DNA of 64,000 bases, taken from Pyxicephalus adspersus (taxonomy: Eukaryota > Chordata > Amphibia > Anura > Pyxicephalidae). The DNA lies in NCBI RefSeq assembly GCF_032062135.1, contig NC_092868.1, forward strand, positions 46,329,686-46,393,685. The letters are read 5' to 3'. Numbering within the stretch: the stretch's first letter is position 1; the number at the start of each line of letters is the position of its first letter. The notes beneath the pieces are model-generated. The model had not been told where the DNA came from and did no database searches. It was given only the letters and a program-made list of their open reading frames with translations. The translations under genes were made by a program, and so were the position numbers. Shown in pieces: positions 36,739 to 47,366 of this stretch.

Positions 36739-37000
36739 TGGGCTGAAGTACAATAGTAGAAAAAAATGATATTCATGATATTCTAACACGCTTCATGGGA
36801 TTAACCAGCTTCTTCAGGGGGAATATCGAGATCACAAGGGTAATTATTGTTTAAAATTATGTCAGTTTCCTGTGTAGAAAGACAATCTTATTGGATTTTT
36901 GTTTGTGATCTTGATTTTACCCATGAAGAAGCAGGTTAATCCCACAAAAAATGTTGAGATATTATAAATATTGTTTATTCTACTACTGTACTTCAACTTT
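36739..37000. mobile_element. Inverted-repeat pair carrying hammerhead-like motifs
   Basis: The left arm 36739-36839 and right arm 36894-37000 are imperfect inverted copies, about 100 bp each. The left arm read on the minus strand has CTGAAGA (36811-36817) and GAATATC / GATATTC partners at 36821-36827 and 36768-36783. The right arm carries the decayed version CCATGAAGAAGCAGGTTAAT. Penelope-like elements often form inverted partial-LTR copies; assignment is inference. Confidence 0.5.
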
Positions 37001-38540
37001 GATCATCTTGAGACCCCTTACCTTGTGATTGGTTATGATTCTGAACATATATAAATAGTTTGTGTTTTTTTTTATGTATGTCTTCTCCATCATGTAATCT
37101 CAATAAAAACAGATTTTGATTTTAATAGTAAACCTCCTTTGCCACATAAATTCTTCCTTTATGCCTTATATGTGTTTATGGCAGAATTCTTAGCGAGGTT
37201 GCAACTCAAAAAAATAGTATATAATACAAAGGGATTCTCTTTATTTGATGTGTTGATTCTGTTTGCTCCTTTTTGGTGTGTTCAACTATTATTGAAAATA
37301 TCTGTTTAATAGAAATGCCTGTTGATCCGTCAAGAAACTTTGGAAGCTAATAACAATGGTCCAAATTCTCGGTGGACTTATGGAACCATTAAACCTCAAT
37401 GTTAAAAAAAAGGGAAGCGGAAGTGTCTGTGTTTGTCGTAAAATGACAACACTGTCACTCCATAGATATAGTACAGTAAGATAAAGATGCTGCATTTTTT
37501 TGCCATGGAATGGTAACCTGCAAAATATGTTCTTCTTGGATTTGAAAATGCTTTAAATTATTTGAACAGAAAGGTTCACTGATGACTTTAAACAATCAAT
37601 ATAAAATAGTGGACAAGAACAGAGCTATGGTGGTGATTTTGTTTTTTTACCCAGCTTCAATGGCCCAGGCTCCCCCAGCTGCTTGTGACCATAGTAGTAC
37701 ACTAAAGGGGGTCTGTAGACTATAGGACAGTGGGGCCACAAAAGGATGTTGGGCATGGGGTCAAATTTTCTCACACTTCCACCCCTGGTGACTAAGGCTA
37801 ATAGAACATAGAGGGTGAAATGCCCCAGCAGGGACAATGACTGCAAAAAATGGGCTCTAATCCTTTCCAAACTATCCAAAATGAAAAATAAAATAAAAGT
37901 TAGATACACTTTAAACTCACAAGAAGAATAAGTACTATGTAAAAATACCTAACACAGGTGGACATCCAGTAATAAGCTATGTTTTCTGATGACAATGGCT
38001 GGGATTTCTCTGTCTTGTAAATCCAAACAGCCCTGCCTGCTAAACTTTAGAACCCCTACTGCCTAACTACCCATACCTTGTGGCCCTATTTTACAATCAC
38101 ATATTGATTTTTTTCACAAGCACAATACTGTTGCCTTAACTCTGAAGAGCTTGATCACACACTATATATAGATAATGGCTCCTGGGAGATGGAGTTTTGG
38201 AGGTATACCTGCTCCCAGTAACTGTCCCTTTAGGAATTTTACAAGCTTGTTAATGTTGTCAAAGGTAGTAGCAAAAGTTATTTATCACCACAGGAGCAAA
38301 GTGAAAAAAAAATATCATAGGGGGTCTGGGGGGTAAATAACAATGGTTCAAAATACCCCATATCTTTAATGGAAGCAAACATAATAAAGACTCTCAAATG
38401 GCATCTACCATGTGGAAGTGATTTGTATAATTGGTTATTGATTTCTATTCACTGTCTAAGTGTCCCTCATAGGATATAACAAACTAATGTCCGTACGATA
38501 GTCATAGTGTAATGTATCTGCTATGGTCTTACATTACGGT
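37001..38540. other. Intergenic sequence
   Basis: No gene or clear repeat recognised. Minus-strand ORFs of 68 and 94 residues have no supporting features. Confidence 0.4.
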
Positions 38541-38544
38541 ATAC

Positions 38545-38645
38545 TTATGGGATGTGAGTGGAAACTGGAGGAACACACAGATGCTATACATGTCCTTGCT
38601 GAGATTCAAACATGGGACCCTAGTGCTGCCTGGTGATTGCTGAGA
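38545..38645 (-). mobile_element. tRNA-headed SINE fragment
   Basis: GAAACTGGAGGAACACACAG...CTTGCTGAGATTCAAACATG matches the SINE block and B-box seen at 30722-31052. Confidence 0.6.
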
Positions 38646-38817
38646 GTCACCTTTGAATGTAATCAAGAGCCACACTTTAGGTGTGCTTAAGTAAAGGGGA
38701 TAAATACTGCATGTACTCAAGTATAAACCAGATTTTTTTTTTTTTACATGAAAAGGCCATTAGAAGAAGAATCATGGTTTCTGCTTCAGCTACTAGATGA
38801 CGCAGTGTCATTTACAG

Positions 38818-39181
38818 CAGTGGTCGCCAACCTTTCAGACCTCACGGACAACTAGGTCCATGAAATCCGGACCGTGCATGTGCGGGGAGCCGTGTGACAC
38901 TCAAAGGGGAAGAAACTTCCCCTAGAGTGACGTCATGGTGCCAGAACTTACCCACTCTCCCATCGCAGGCTCAAACCTGCTTGCTAAATTCCAGCGGGAC
39001 AGTAGAGTGGGGCTGTAGATTTAACAAAAGTTGTGTCCACAGCCCTGTGCTACTGTCTCCCCAGGACGGTTAGCATGTAGGTCTGAGCCTGCAATGGGAG
39101 AGTGGGCGGGTTGTGTCCATACGGGGGACAGAGCCACCGACCACCAAAATTTGCTAGTGGACCACCGGTTGGCAAACGCTG
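38818..39181. mobile_element. hAT MITE, family C, copy 3 (364 bp), nested
   Basis: CAGTGGTCGCCAACCTTTC and GGTTGGCAAACGCTG termini, with a perfect duplication ATTTACAG (38810-38817 and 39182-39189). Confidence 0.92.
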
Positions 39182-39322
39182 ATTTACAGTGTAAAGTGTA
39201 GTACAAACTTGCCATCTTACGCAGAATTAGGATCACATTACATAAAGCCACATCACTTTTTACTGGTGGTTAACGATAATGCCCCAAAAATCATTTAAGA
39301 GCAAGTGACCTAATATAACCAA

Positions 39323-39720
39323 TAGGGATGAGTGAGAATGCCGCTGACATTCTCGCAAAAAATTCCCCGAACTTCCGATGGGCCTGCAAAATTTCGGCAA
39401 ACAGATTTTGCGAATTCCATTGAAGTGCAGGTTCCCACGCTCCTTGGGCTGTATGCATCATTGATAAGTACAGCCTGTGGAGCGTGGGAACTTGCGGTCA
39501 CAGCTGATTGGAGGCATGCGAGTGCTTCCAATCAGCTGTGACTGCAGACGAACTCCAGAAGAACTCTCAATGAAGATTCTCTATTGAGAGATCATCTGAG
39601 TTCGGCGAGAACATGACCTCTTGGCGAATCACAAGGCAGTTCTTACCTACATGTTCTGTAATCGAGAAAGGTCCGATTCGCCGCAAGATCAAAATTAAAA
39701 ATTTCGCTCGCTCATCGCTA
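39323..39720. mobile_element. Hairpin-rich hAT-like MITE, family H, copy 3 (398 bp), nested
   Basis: TAGGGATGAGTGAGAATG and the inverse CGCTCGCTCATCGCTA, flanked by ATAACCAA / ACAACCAA (7 of 8). Three hairpins: 39430-39492 (TTCCCACGCTCC arms), 39494-39546 (TCACAGCTGATTGGA arms) and 39551-39602 (AACTCTCAAT arms, module shared with 35400-35760). Confidence 0.85.
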
Positions 39721-40023
39721 ACAACCAACAACTCAAAAGTACAAAATACCTTAAAGTGTAAAAGGATAAAAAAAAGATTAAACAACTGAGCCGATGTGAT
39801 TGTTATTTTCTCTTTTAGGGTAAATGTTTTTAAAATCCACACCAGGGATATATTTTTTTTTAACATTCCTTTAATTGCCATTTCTGTTGATTATTGTTTT
39901 AAACATTAGTGGTATTAGTAGCATTTTGACACTAGGTTTATTCTCAAGTCAATGTAGTTTTCCTTTTTTCAGTTAAAATTGGGCCAGTTTACCAGCGTAT
40001 CGGATTATATTTGAGTATATGCA

Positions 40024-40687
40024 ATAATTGTACGATGAAGTGAACTTTTACTTTAAATTCTATTCAACAAACACAACTACTGGTAAGATAAAATCCAATA
40101 TTATTTGTTCTTGATTTTAGAAAAGCTTTTAATTCAAAAGAATTTAGTAGATGAACTGCATGTATCACAGCAACCAATCACCTAATTTTTCAAACCTGCA
40201 CTTACGTTATAAAAGGGAGGATCTCTTTGCTTGCTATGAGTCAGACACACAAACCTCACAAACACAACAACAGGACTCTGCAGTGCAGTGTATAAAAGGT
40301 TCTCGTTTATACTATATAAAGCAGAAGATTTACAGTGAACAAGTTTATCTTTGTCATTTATATCATAGTTCACATGACCGTGCTCTTGGAGACAGCAGTC
40401 TCACGCTACCTCACCCTTTGTCTACCGGCTTAATATGATTTTTTTCTCTCTTTTCCAATAAAACGCAGCTCGTTATTGCACAGACCCTCCAAGCACATTT
40501 TACAACTGTTGCATGCTTTGGAAATGTTAATATGGCTTGGATGCGATTCATTATTATCACACAGTCTATAAATATTCATGCAGGTCACACGCAGAATGTA
40601 AGCTGCGCCAGAAGGCTGGCACAACTGCATACATCACCGGATTGATTAAACATGAGGCCGTTATGTATCGGAATAGGTGACACTTAC
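40024..40687. other. Mostly repeat-free sequence next to candidate exon
   Basis: No repeat is recognised at 40430-40687, where the sequence is complex (GCATGCTTTGGAAATGTTAA, TATAAATATTCATGCAGGTC). On the minus strand it would be the start of the intron that follows the candidate exon. Confidence 0.3.
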
Positions 40688-40931
40688 CTGCCTCCATCAC
40701 CTCACACTGCTGTCCAAAGGCGTGCGAGAAGGTGACGGGCCCAGAAGCATCCATGGCTCTCAATGTCATGGGTCTGACGGTCCAAAGAACCAAGCGCCAC
40801 TTGTTTGGCTGTTTTGTACGGCTTCCCAAACCTGTCAGCCCCGCTTCCAGACAACAAATATTTATTGGGGGCTCGAGTTTTTGCAGGGATCCAGTAAGCC
40901 GTTCCAGCAGCTACATCCTCAGATGCAATTA
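40688..40931 (-). CDS. Candidate first coding exon of an unrecognised gene
   Basis: On the minus strand an acceptor with a long CT tract (CTCTCTCTCTGCTTCTCAG) ends at 40932, and a strong donor CAG/GTAAGTG follows 40688. Within the exon the ATG at 40754-40752 sits in GAGAGCCATGG, a good Kozak context, and opens a frame of 22 codons plus one base to the donor: MDASGPVTFSHAFGQQCEVM then EA. The codons favour G or C in third position, unlike the AT-rich surroundings. The rest of the exon would be 5' untranslated. A different frame stays open for most of the exon but ends in TGA before the donor, so it is less likely. I do not recognise the protein, and no following exon is evident below 40688. 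It could be a real gene's 5' exon, an lncRNA exon, or chance. Confidence 0.35.
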
Positions 40932-42617
40932 CTGAGAAGCAGAGAGAGAGAGATGAGAGGGGGGGAATGTCTCCGGCAGCTGCAGAGGATCTTGTAAAAC
41001 ACATGCAGTTATTACCTCCTGAATGCAATATCTGCAATTATTTGGGCCATATTGGGGAGCCTGGACATGTTCCCAAGCTTAGGGCTGATTGACCGCTTTA
41101 TTTGCCGTACTTAAAATTCCAACAAGGCGTTTGGGATCTCTGTATTGTTCAGGCTTTTCATGACTGCAAGGCTGCTCTGTGACTGTGCTGCTTTTAAATG
41201 ACTCTTTTCTACTCCCCATGCTGGCTAAGGAAAAGAAATATACAACATGGGTACAAATGACTGGCTATTGTAATAAAAATGCACAGACGGCCGTGTTAGT
41301 CTGCAGCGAAGAACTTGAGTTGACCTTGCAGAACAACGGAAGCTCAGGAATGTTGTTATCCATAGCAGCCAATCCTAGAACAGCTTTAAGATTTTTTTTC
41401 ACTCAGCCTATTGAAAGCGGAGTTCTGATTGGTTGCTGTGTAGTACTGATGTTTTTGCATCTGTAGTTTTGTAAACAATATGCCACACAGAAGGATAGTA
41501 TGGTCAAGTCTAAATACATACTCTTGCATCATCAGAACCCTAACCCTTACATACTTGCAGTTGCAATTGATTGTACTGCAGCTGTTATATGCTTCCAGCT
41601 TCAATACCTTGCAGTTTAACCCTGCAGTGTTGTGTCAGCTGCAGTTCAACCTAAACCACAGTCAACCTCTATGTCATGTAGTTGAAAGCATTAGTTTTGA
41701 TTTAGTGTTTTTAGGAATTGATGTATAAAAGGAAGCAACCACCACAGCCTTCAACTTGTAAGCTGCGGTTGCATTTCAATATAGGTCAATAGGGTGGACA
41801 AAATAATATGTTGCATTCAGCAACTGCAGCTGCGGTTCAGTTGAATGAAAGAGGTTAGAAGTGCAGTTGAGCCTGAAGCAAACTTCTACATTTAACTGCA
41901 AGTCTGACATTAGCTTTAAGCAAAAATGATACAGAGGAAGGCAAAAAATTATTTAACGCATGCTCTAATTTGCTCAAATTGTTGAAAACTGCCTCCCTAA
42001 TGTTGGCATTGCCAAAACACATGGTGGTCAAAAAAAAGGCAAAATTATTACAATGTATTCTATTTTTGAGGGCTGCATTATGATTTTAATGACAAAGGAC
42101 TATTACAGAAGGTCCAGCGATTCATATTTACTTACTCATTTTACTCAATTACTGAATTGGATATTGGAGCACTGGTCATTTAAAGTTTTAAAATAGCAAA
42201 CTTGAGAGTGATATTTAAATTTGTTTTGAGAATGGGAATGGAGAATTTCAAGATCAAAGTCTGCTAAATCTGTGGTGTATATTGGTATAAACTATTCACT
42301 GTAAAATACAGAACAATCTCGGGTCTGTGGTGTGGACCTTTATTCCCACTGGTGGCAAATACAGATAAAATGAGAGTACTATGGGACAGCAGTAGCACTG
42401 AAAAGCTCTTAATGGGGAGGACAAAGCAATTATTGCACTTAGCAGAGAAGCAACATCAAAAATGTTCCTCAATGCAAAACTGACCCATTTTCAAATCGAC
42501 TGGAATTATTTGTTTTTTCTATTTGTAAAGGTTCTTGTACAGCTGCAAAACTCTGTCTTCTCCTTTAACACATACATCAAGAGCAAAAATCAGTATTAGA
42601 AAGAGACTCCTAGGCAG
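40932..42617. other. Upstream flank and intergenic sequence
   Basis: 40980-41180 is complex, repeat-free and could be a promoter-proximal or conserved block for the minus-strand exon. 41540-41890 has many CTGCAGTTGCAG-like words and looks like an old repeat. No gene recognised. Confidence 0.3.
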
Positions 42618-42832
42618 TGATTTATTAAAGCTCCCCAAGGCTGGAGGAAATACACTTTCACCAGTGAAGCTGGGTGATCCAACAAACCTGGGATGCATCT
42701 GGTCCAGGATTCAAAGCATTTGCTATCAAATAGCAAATGACATTCAATAAATTCATTCCAGGTTTGCTTGATCACCTAGCTTCACTGGTGAAAGTGTATT
42801 CTCTCCAGCCTTGGAGAGCTTTAATAAATCAG
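42618..42832. mobile_element. Palindromic MITE family A, copy
   Basis: TGATTTATTAAAGCTCCCCA to TTTAATAAATCA, with CACTTTCACCAGTGAAGCTG and its inverse on the right. A good full-length example. Confidence 0.87.
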
Positions 42833-42989
42833 GACCCTAGTCTGTGGCTTATATAGAGAAGGTGAAATTCCTAATAATTACTGGGGTTGACTGTATATCG
42901 TTAGCATGCTTTGCAGTGACTCCTGGAATTCCTTGAGTTATTTATATTTTTTTGGCAAAAATGAGATAATATCGAATCCCCTATTTTAA

Positions 42990-43105
42990 ATAGCCTCCTT
43001 TTCATATCAGAGCTTCCCTTTGCATTAGAGTTCCCCCTTTACATCAGAGCTCCCCTTTGTATTGGAGTCTCCTCTTTAGCATTAGAACCCTACATTTACT
43101 TCAGG
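42990..43105. repeat. Short degenerate tandem repeat, about 25-bp unit
   Basis: Units like CATCAGAGCTCCCCTTTGTA and CATTAGAGTTCCCCCTTTA follow each other four or five times. Confidence 0.7.
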
Positions 43106-43205
43106 AGCCCGGAAGACCTCCATTAGCATGAACCTTCACCAGTTTAACAAGTGTAGTTGCACCAGTGGCCCACTGTTGTAAATGGGACCAACAGGAGAGA
43201 TCTTT

Positions 43206-43290
43206 TAATATTATTATTAATATTGTTATTATTAATAAACAGGATTTATATACAACATATTACACAGCGCTATACATTAAATAGGACTTT
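43206..43290 (-). mobile_element. L2-type LINE 3' tail
   Basis: TATTATTAATAAACAGGATT followed by CACAGCGCTATACATTAAAT. Confidence 0.7.
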
Positions 43291-44867
43291 TACTACTGTC
43301 CACCTTTGCCAGGCAGACATCATCAAATGGAGTGCCAAGAAGTGGGGGTCAATGGCTCCACATCCAGGCCTTCATACGAATAGATTCCAGATGGTGGATG
43401 TGAAGAGGACCCCTACAGGCTATTTGGAGTAAGGGTCTGGCCTCCATCAAGACCCTTGCAACCCCTGTTCCTATGACAGTGCAGCTCTATCCTTTTCTTT
43501 CCAAGTCTTAGGTATATTCAGAGCAAACTGATTTGCTCGCTCATCAAATTCCCATGAGAAAAAAAAAAAAAAAAAAAAGAACTTACCAGAAAACAAATCC
43601 ATCATGATGATAAGAATGACCGTATTGTTCTAAGTTTCTGTGCTGTAAATGGAATGCGTGTTTTTGCCACACTGCGGCACATTCTAGTCATTTTTTAAAA
43701 CTCAACCGCATGCAACTAGTGAGCCAGGGAGGCTGCATGTACCATACTGTGATAAAAATTGCTGCCTATAAAATAGGATATTAAACATTCCTCTGTTTTC
43801 TATTTCAGCAGATGTCTGTGCAGGGGATTGGCTCTTTGCCTAGAGATGCAAGTCACTATATTTATACTTCCATTCTGAAATAAATAGCAAATAGCCGGTC
43901 TAACAGTCCAGAGTGAAATGTATTTTATCGATTGCTCTTGTTTTAATAAAAAGTTAAATTATTGCAGATCAAGAACCACAAACTTTGCTTTTATTATGAA
44001 ATCTGAGTATTGACCCACTGACCTGGGTGAGGAAAATTGGATTTTATATTATAGCTAGCTATTCTTGGCTTTTCCATTCTCAAGGGATATTTCCATTATC
44101 TTGCAACATCCTCCTAACAAATTTAAACTTGTAAGGCAAAACCATGAAACAATCAACGTTGTAAATAGTATTTATGACCTATTTTGTTTTCTTTTGCCTT
44201 TAATAGCGTTTGAAATTACTTTGTATCCAATGGGAAATATTCACATGTTGCTTGTTGCAGGAGAACACTCAGTGGTATGCTGTTTCTGCTGTTTCTTTAC
44301 AGTGTGGATAATCTGTATATTCTGCTTATTCTCAATATTGTTTTATTGAATGCTTTATTTTAAGTTTTTTGTATAGTAATAAAAATTATCATTGATATTA
44401 ATAATCATCCTCCAGTGCCTAATAAAGAAGCCTGCTTTTCTTTCCTCCTTCTGTTCCTATGGTATAGTCCAACTATTGGACGTTAAAGGCTTTGGCACCT
44501 AACCAATTTGATTAGGGGTATTAACTATGTGTACATGTGGCACGGCTAGCTATACTCTATAAATAAATAAGTATGCTGGTTCTTACTAAGGCTATGTATA
44601 TTTTAGCGGCTTGTGTGGCTCCTGTTGGCTGCCACCTTGCCACTGCTGCCTTGGTTCTGGTTACAGCAGGCAAAACTGAGACAATCCCATTTATTCTTCC
44701 CATTGTGCATGAAAAGTGTGACACCACTCACAAGAACCGCAAAGTGTATATAAGTGTATATACTGGTCTGGTATGAATAATTTAATAAAACATTCATGCG
44801 TGATATATTTTGTATATAATGTTTAGTTAAAGTTCATATTTATTATAATATATAATATTTTTTTTTA
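43291..44867. other. AT-rich intergenic sequence
   Basis: A run of A at 43559-43578; otherwise no gene or repeat recognised. ORFs of 91, 94 and 67 residues have no supporting features. Confidence 0.4.
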
Positions 44868-45275
44868 CCTGAAAATGCCATTAGAAAATAATGTTGGTTT
44901 ATACTAGGGCCACTAGATGGCACTGTATCATCATGTAAAGTGCAATCATACTATTGTTATTCTTATACCACTTTACATGAGGACACAGCATCATCTACTG
45001 GTGACCAACAGTAATACATAAAAGATTATTTAAGAGCTAGTGAGCAATCATAACCAACTCAACAACACAAAACACTTTAAAATGGAAAAAGGGGAGCCCA
45101 TGTTTTTTTTATATTTTAATTAAATGTTTTACAAATACCACACCATAGATATAATTATTTACATTCATGTGATAGGTATTTCTTTTAATTGCACTTTTGA
45201 ATGATAGCAGTGATGGCCGCATCTTGTGCCCTAGATTTACACTAAAGTCAATTTTATTTTTAGGTATATGAAATC
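44868..45275. mobile_element. Relative of the outer element at 38708, uninterrupted
   Basis: CTGAAAATGCCATTAGAAAA, CCACTAGATGGCACTGTATC, ACTGGTGACCAACAGTAATA and AACTCAACAACACAAAACAC follow the same order as in 38708-40023. Terminal repeats are mostly lost. Confidence 0.6.
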
Positions 45276-45892
45276 TAAAACCTCATATACATGGTAATAT
45301 AAGTTTAAAATTAATTTTGATAGTTTTACATTTTCAATTTTTAATATAATAACAATGTAATAACCGTGTTCAGGTAATTCCATCCATAAATTGAAAATGC
45401 TCTCTCCCTCTCTTTTATTTTGCTTCTGATTTGCCATTTTCTGTCTGCTTCAAATGGCTACTTCAAAACACATTTTGCAGGTTCGCTGAGGTGCATGAAA
45501 AGGAAAAATGTGAAAGCAAATTCCTTATTACATGATCAAAACATCACCATGGCAAGCACAATGTTTATACAGAGTATAATAGATACACTTAAACTTTATA
45601 AAAATAAATCAATTAGGGTAACAATACCATGTTCAGTATCTTTATTAGCAATAGCAATTTTGCAATAGCAAAATACTCATACAGCTGGCAGAGGAGTTAA
45701 AAATTGGATTTTCCTATACTTTCATTTTCATATTTTTGTAAAAGTATTTTACTGAGGACATGTTTCCTTGATCCAACCTCCCCAACAATTTTGTAAGTCT
45801 GGTAATATAAATTTATAAGATGCAAAGAAAAAACACACAAAAAATACAACTTGATGCAAAAAGCAATTTTGGTGAACATTGTCTGCCTATTA
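45276..45892. other. AT-rich intergenic sequence
   Basis: Nothing recognised. Confidence 0.4.
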
Positions 45893-46623
45893 TTATTATT
45901 ATTAATAATAAACAGGATTTATATAGCGCCAACATATTAAGCAGCGCTGTACATTAAATAGGGATTGCAAATGACAGACTAATACAGACCGTGATACAGG
46001 AGGAGAGACCCCTGCCCTGAAGAGCTTACAATCTAGTAGGTGGTGGAATTGCACACACAAAAGGATGGGAGATATGTAGTGGTGGGAAGTAGTGGTGGTT
46101 TCAAAAAACAGAAGAAGCCGGGTAGGCAAGTTTGAAAAAAATGGGTTTTGAGCACTCTTTTAAATGAGCAGAAAGTAGGAGCAAGCCGAATAGGATGAGG
46201 AAGACCATTCCAGGGAGTCGGGGCAGCTCTAGAGAAGTCTTGTATCCGTGTGTGTGATGAGGTTATGAGTGAGGAAGTCAGTAGTAGGTCATTGGAGGAG
46301 CGGAGAGAGCGGCTAGGGGAGTATTTTTTAACCAGGTCAGAAATGTAAGTGGGACAATAGCTGTGTAGGGATTTGAAGGCAAAGCACAGGAGTTTGAATT
46401 TGATTCTAAGGTGAAATGGAAGCCAATGGAGAGAACTACAAAGAGATGCAGCGGAAGAGGAGGGGAGGGAAGGATGGATGAGTCTGGCTGCAGCATTCAT
46501 AATAGATTGTAGAGGAGAGAGTTGGGTTAGTGGAATACCAGAGAGGAGGATGTTACAGTAGTCCAGACGGGAGATAAGAGCGTGTACAAGGAGTTTGGTG
46601 GTCTCGGGACAGGTAGGGGCGGA
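45893..46623 (-). mobile_element. 5'-truncated L2-type LINE with C-terminal ORF2 relic
   Basis: The minus strand encodes the conserved end of a CR1/L2-group reverse transcriptase. NAAARLI, then LHWLPFHLRIKFKLLCFAFK, SLRSS and APTPWNGLPHPIR match that family's usual order, and the frame is open for about 155 codons (46500-46033). A 3' tail follows with CAGCGCTGTACATTAAATAG and TATATAGCGCC, ending in a TTA/TAA repeat. The upstream part of ORF2 and the endonuclease are absent, so it cannot move by itself. The open frame suggests a rather recent insertion. The neighbouring OR genes lie just upstream on the same strand. Confidence 0.85.
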
Positions 46624-46929
46624 TTTATCCCTATTTGGCTTGTATTCAATGCCCCATAATGCCCCTACTTCTCAGCTTCCAGAGGTATGATAAATTTAGG
46701 GTGACGATACTTCTCATTCATACTTACAGTACATTGTTTGACCACCCTAGGACAGAAAATGCGGAGTAGTAAAATCATCAGGTAACTAATTAATAAAAAA
46801 AGCCAGAAGGATAAAAATTACTAAATTGTTTATCTCTAAGAAATTTTAAGCTGCAATAAAGTAAAATGATACACTTTAATCATCCAAGATTTATGCAACT
46901 TTTACCCAACTTTACACATCTCCCACGCT

Positions 46930-47130
46930 GGATTCCCATGAAACCCCAAGGTTCCTCTAGATGTTTCTAGGGGTTCCCTAAACAATGAGTAATTTGGACC
47001 TTTCAGGTTAGTTACCACTGACACCATTGATCTTTTTGGCTATCTGTAAAAGTGACATTCTTCAGTGTAGGAGGAATTTTCCCAATGGCCACCACATTAG
47101 TATAATTTTCACATTGAATTGTAGTGTCCG
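46930..47130. mobile_element. Old hAT-like repeat, family E, copy 2
   Basis: AGGTTCCTCTAGATGTTTCT, TTGATCTTTTTGGCTATCTG and GTGACATTCTTCAGTGTAGG match the copy at 25745-25960. Confidence 0.5.
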
Positions 47131-47366
47131 GGGTTCTCTTAGACCTGGAATTTGAAGTGAAATTTCAAACCTGCATGTATACATTTTAATTGACTCCAAT
47201 GTGAAAATTGAGTAAATTATGGCTAAAAGTTGAGCGAATCTTGGGTGAAAGCATTTATTAATAGACCCCTTTTAGTTTTTGAAAGTTTTATTTCAGTTGC
47301 TCCTCAATGGCTCATTAAGGATCTCAAAACAGTGATCATTCTCCTCTAGTTTAGCTTTAATGTTCT

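Larger units (their letters stand above)
38708..40023. mobile_element. Composite: DNA transposon with two nested insertions
   Basis: Outer termini TGCATGTACTCAAGTATAAA and the inverse of TTGCATATACTCAAATATAA. Removing the inserts at 38818-39181 and 39323-39720 leaves an outer element of about 550 bp that parallels the uninterrupted relative at 44868-45275 (GGCCATTAGAAGAAGAATCA, CACTAGATGGC-like, ACCAACAACTCAA, ACACTTTAAAATGG-like blocks in the same order). Confidence 0.75.

Noticed and set aside
40702..41037. 111-codon minus-strand ORF across the candidate exon
   Set aside because: Ends in TGA before the strong donor and runs through the CT tract of the acceptor; the other frame with the Kozak ATG fits the splice signals better.
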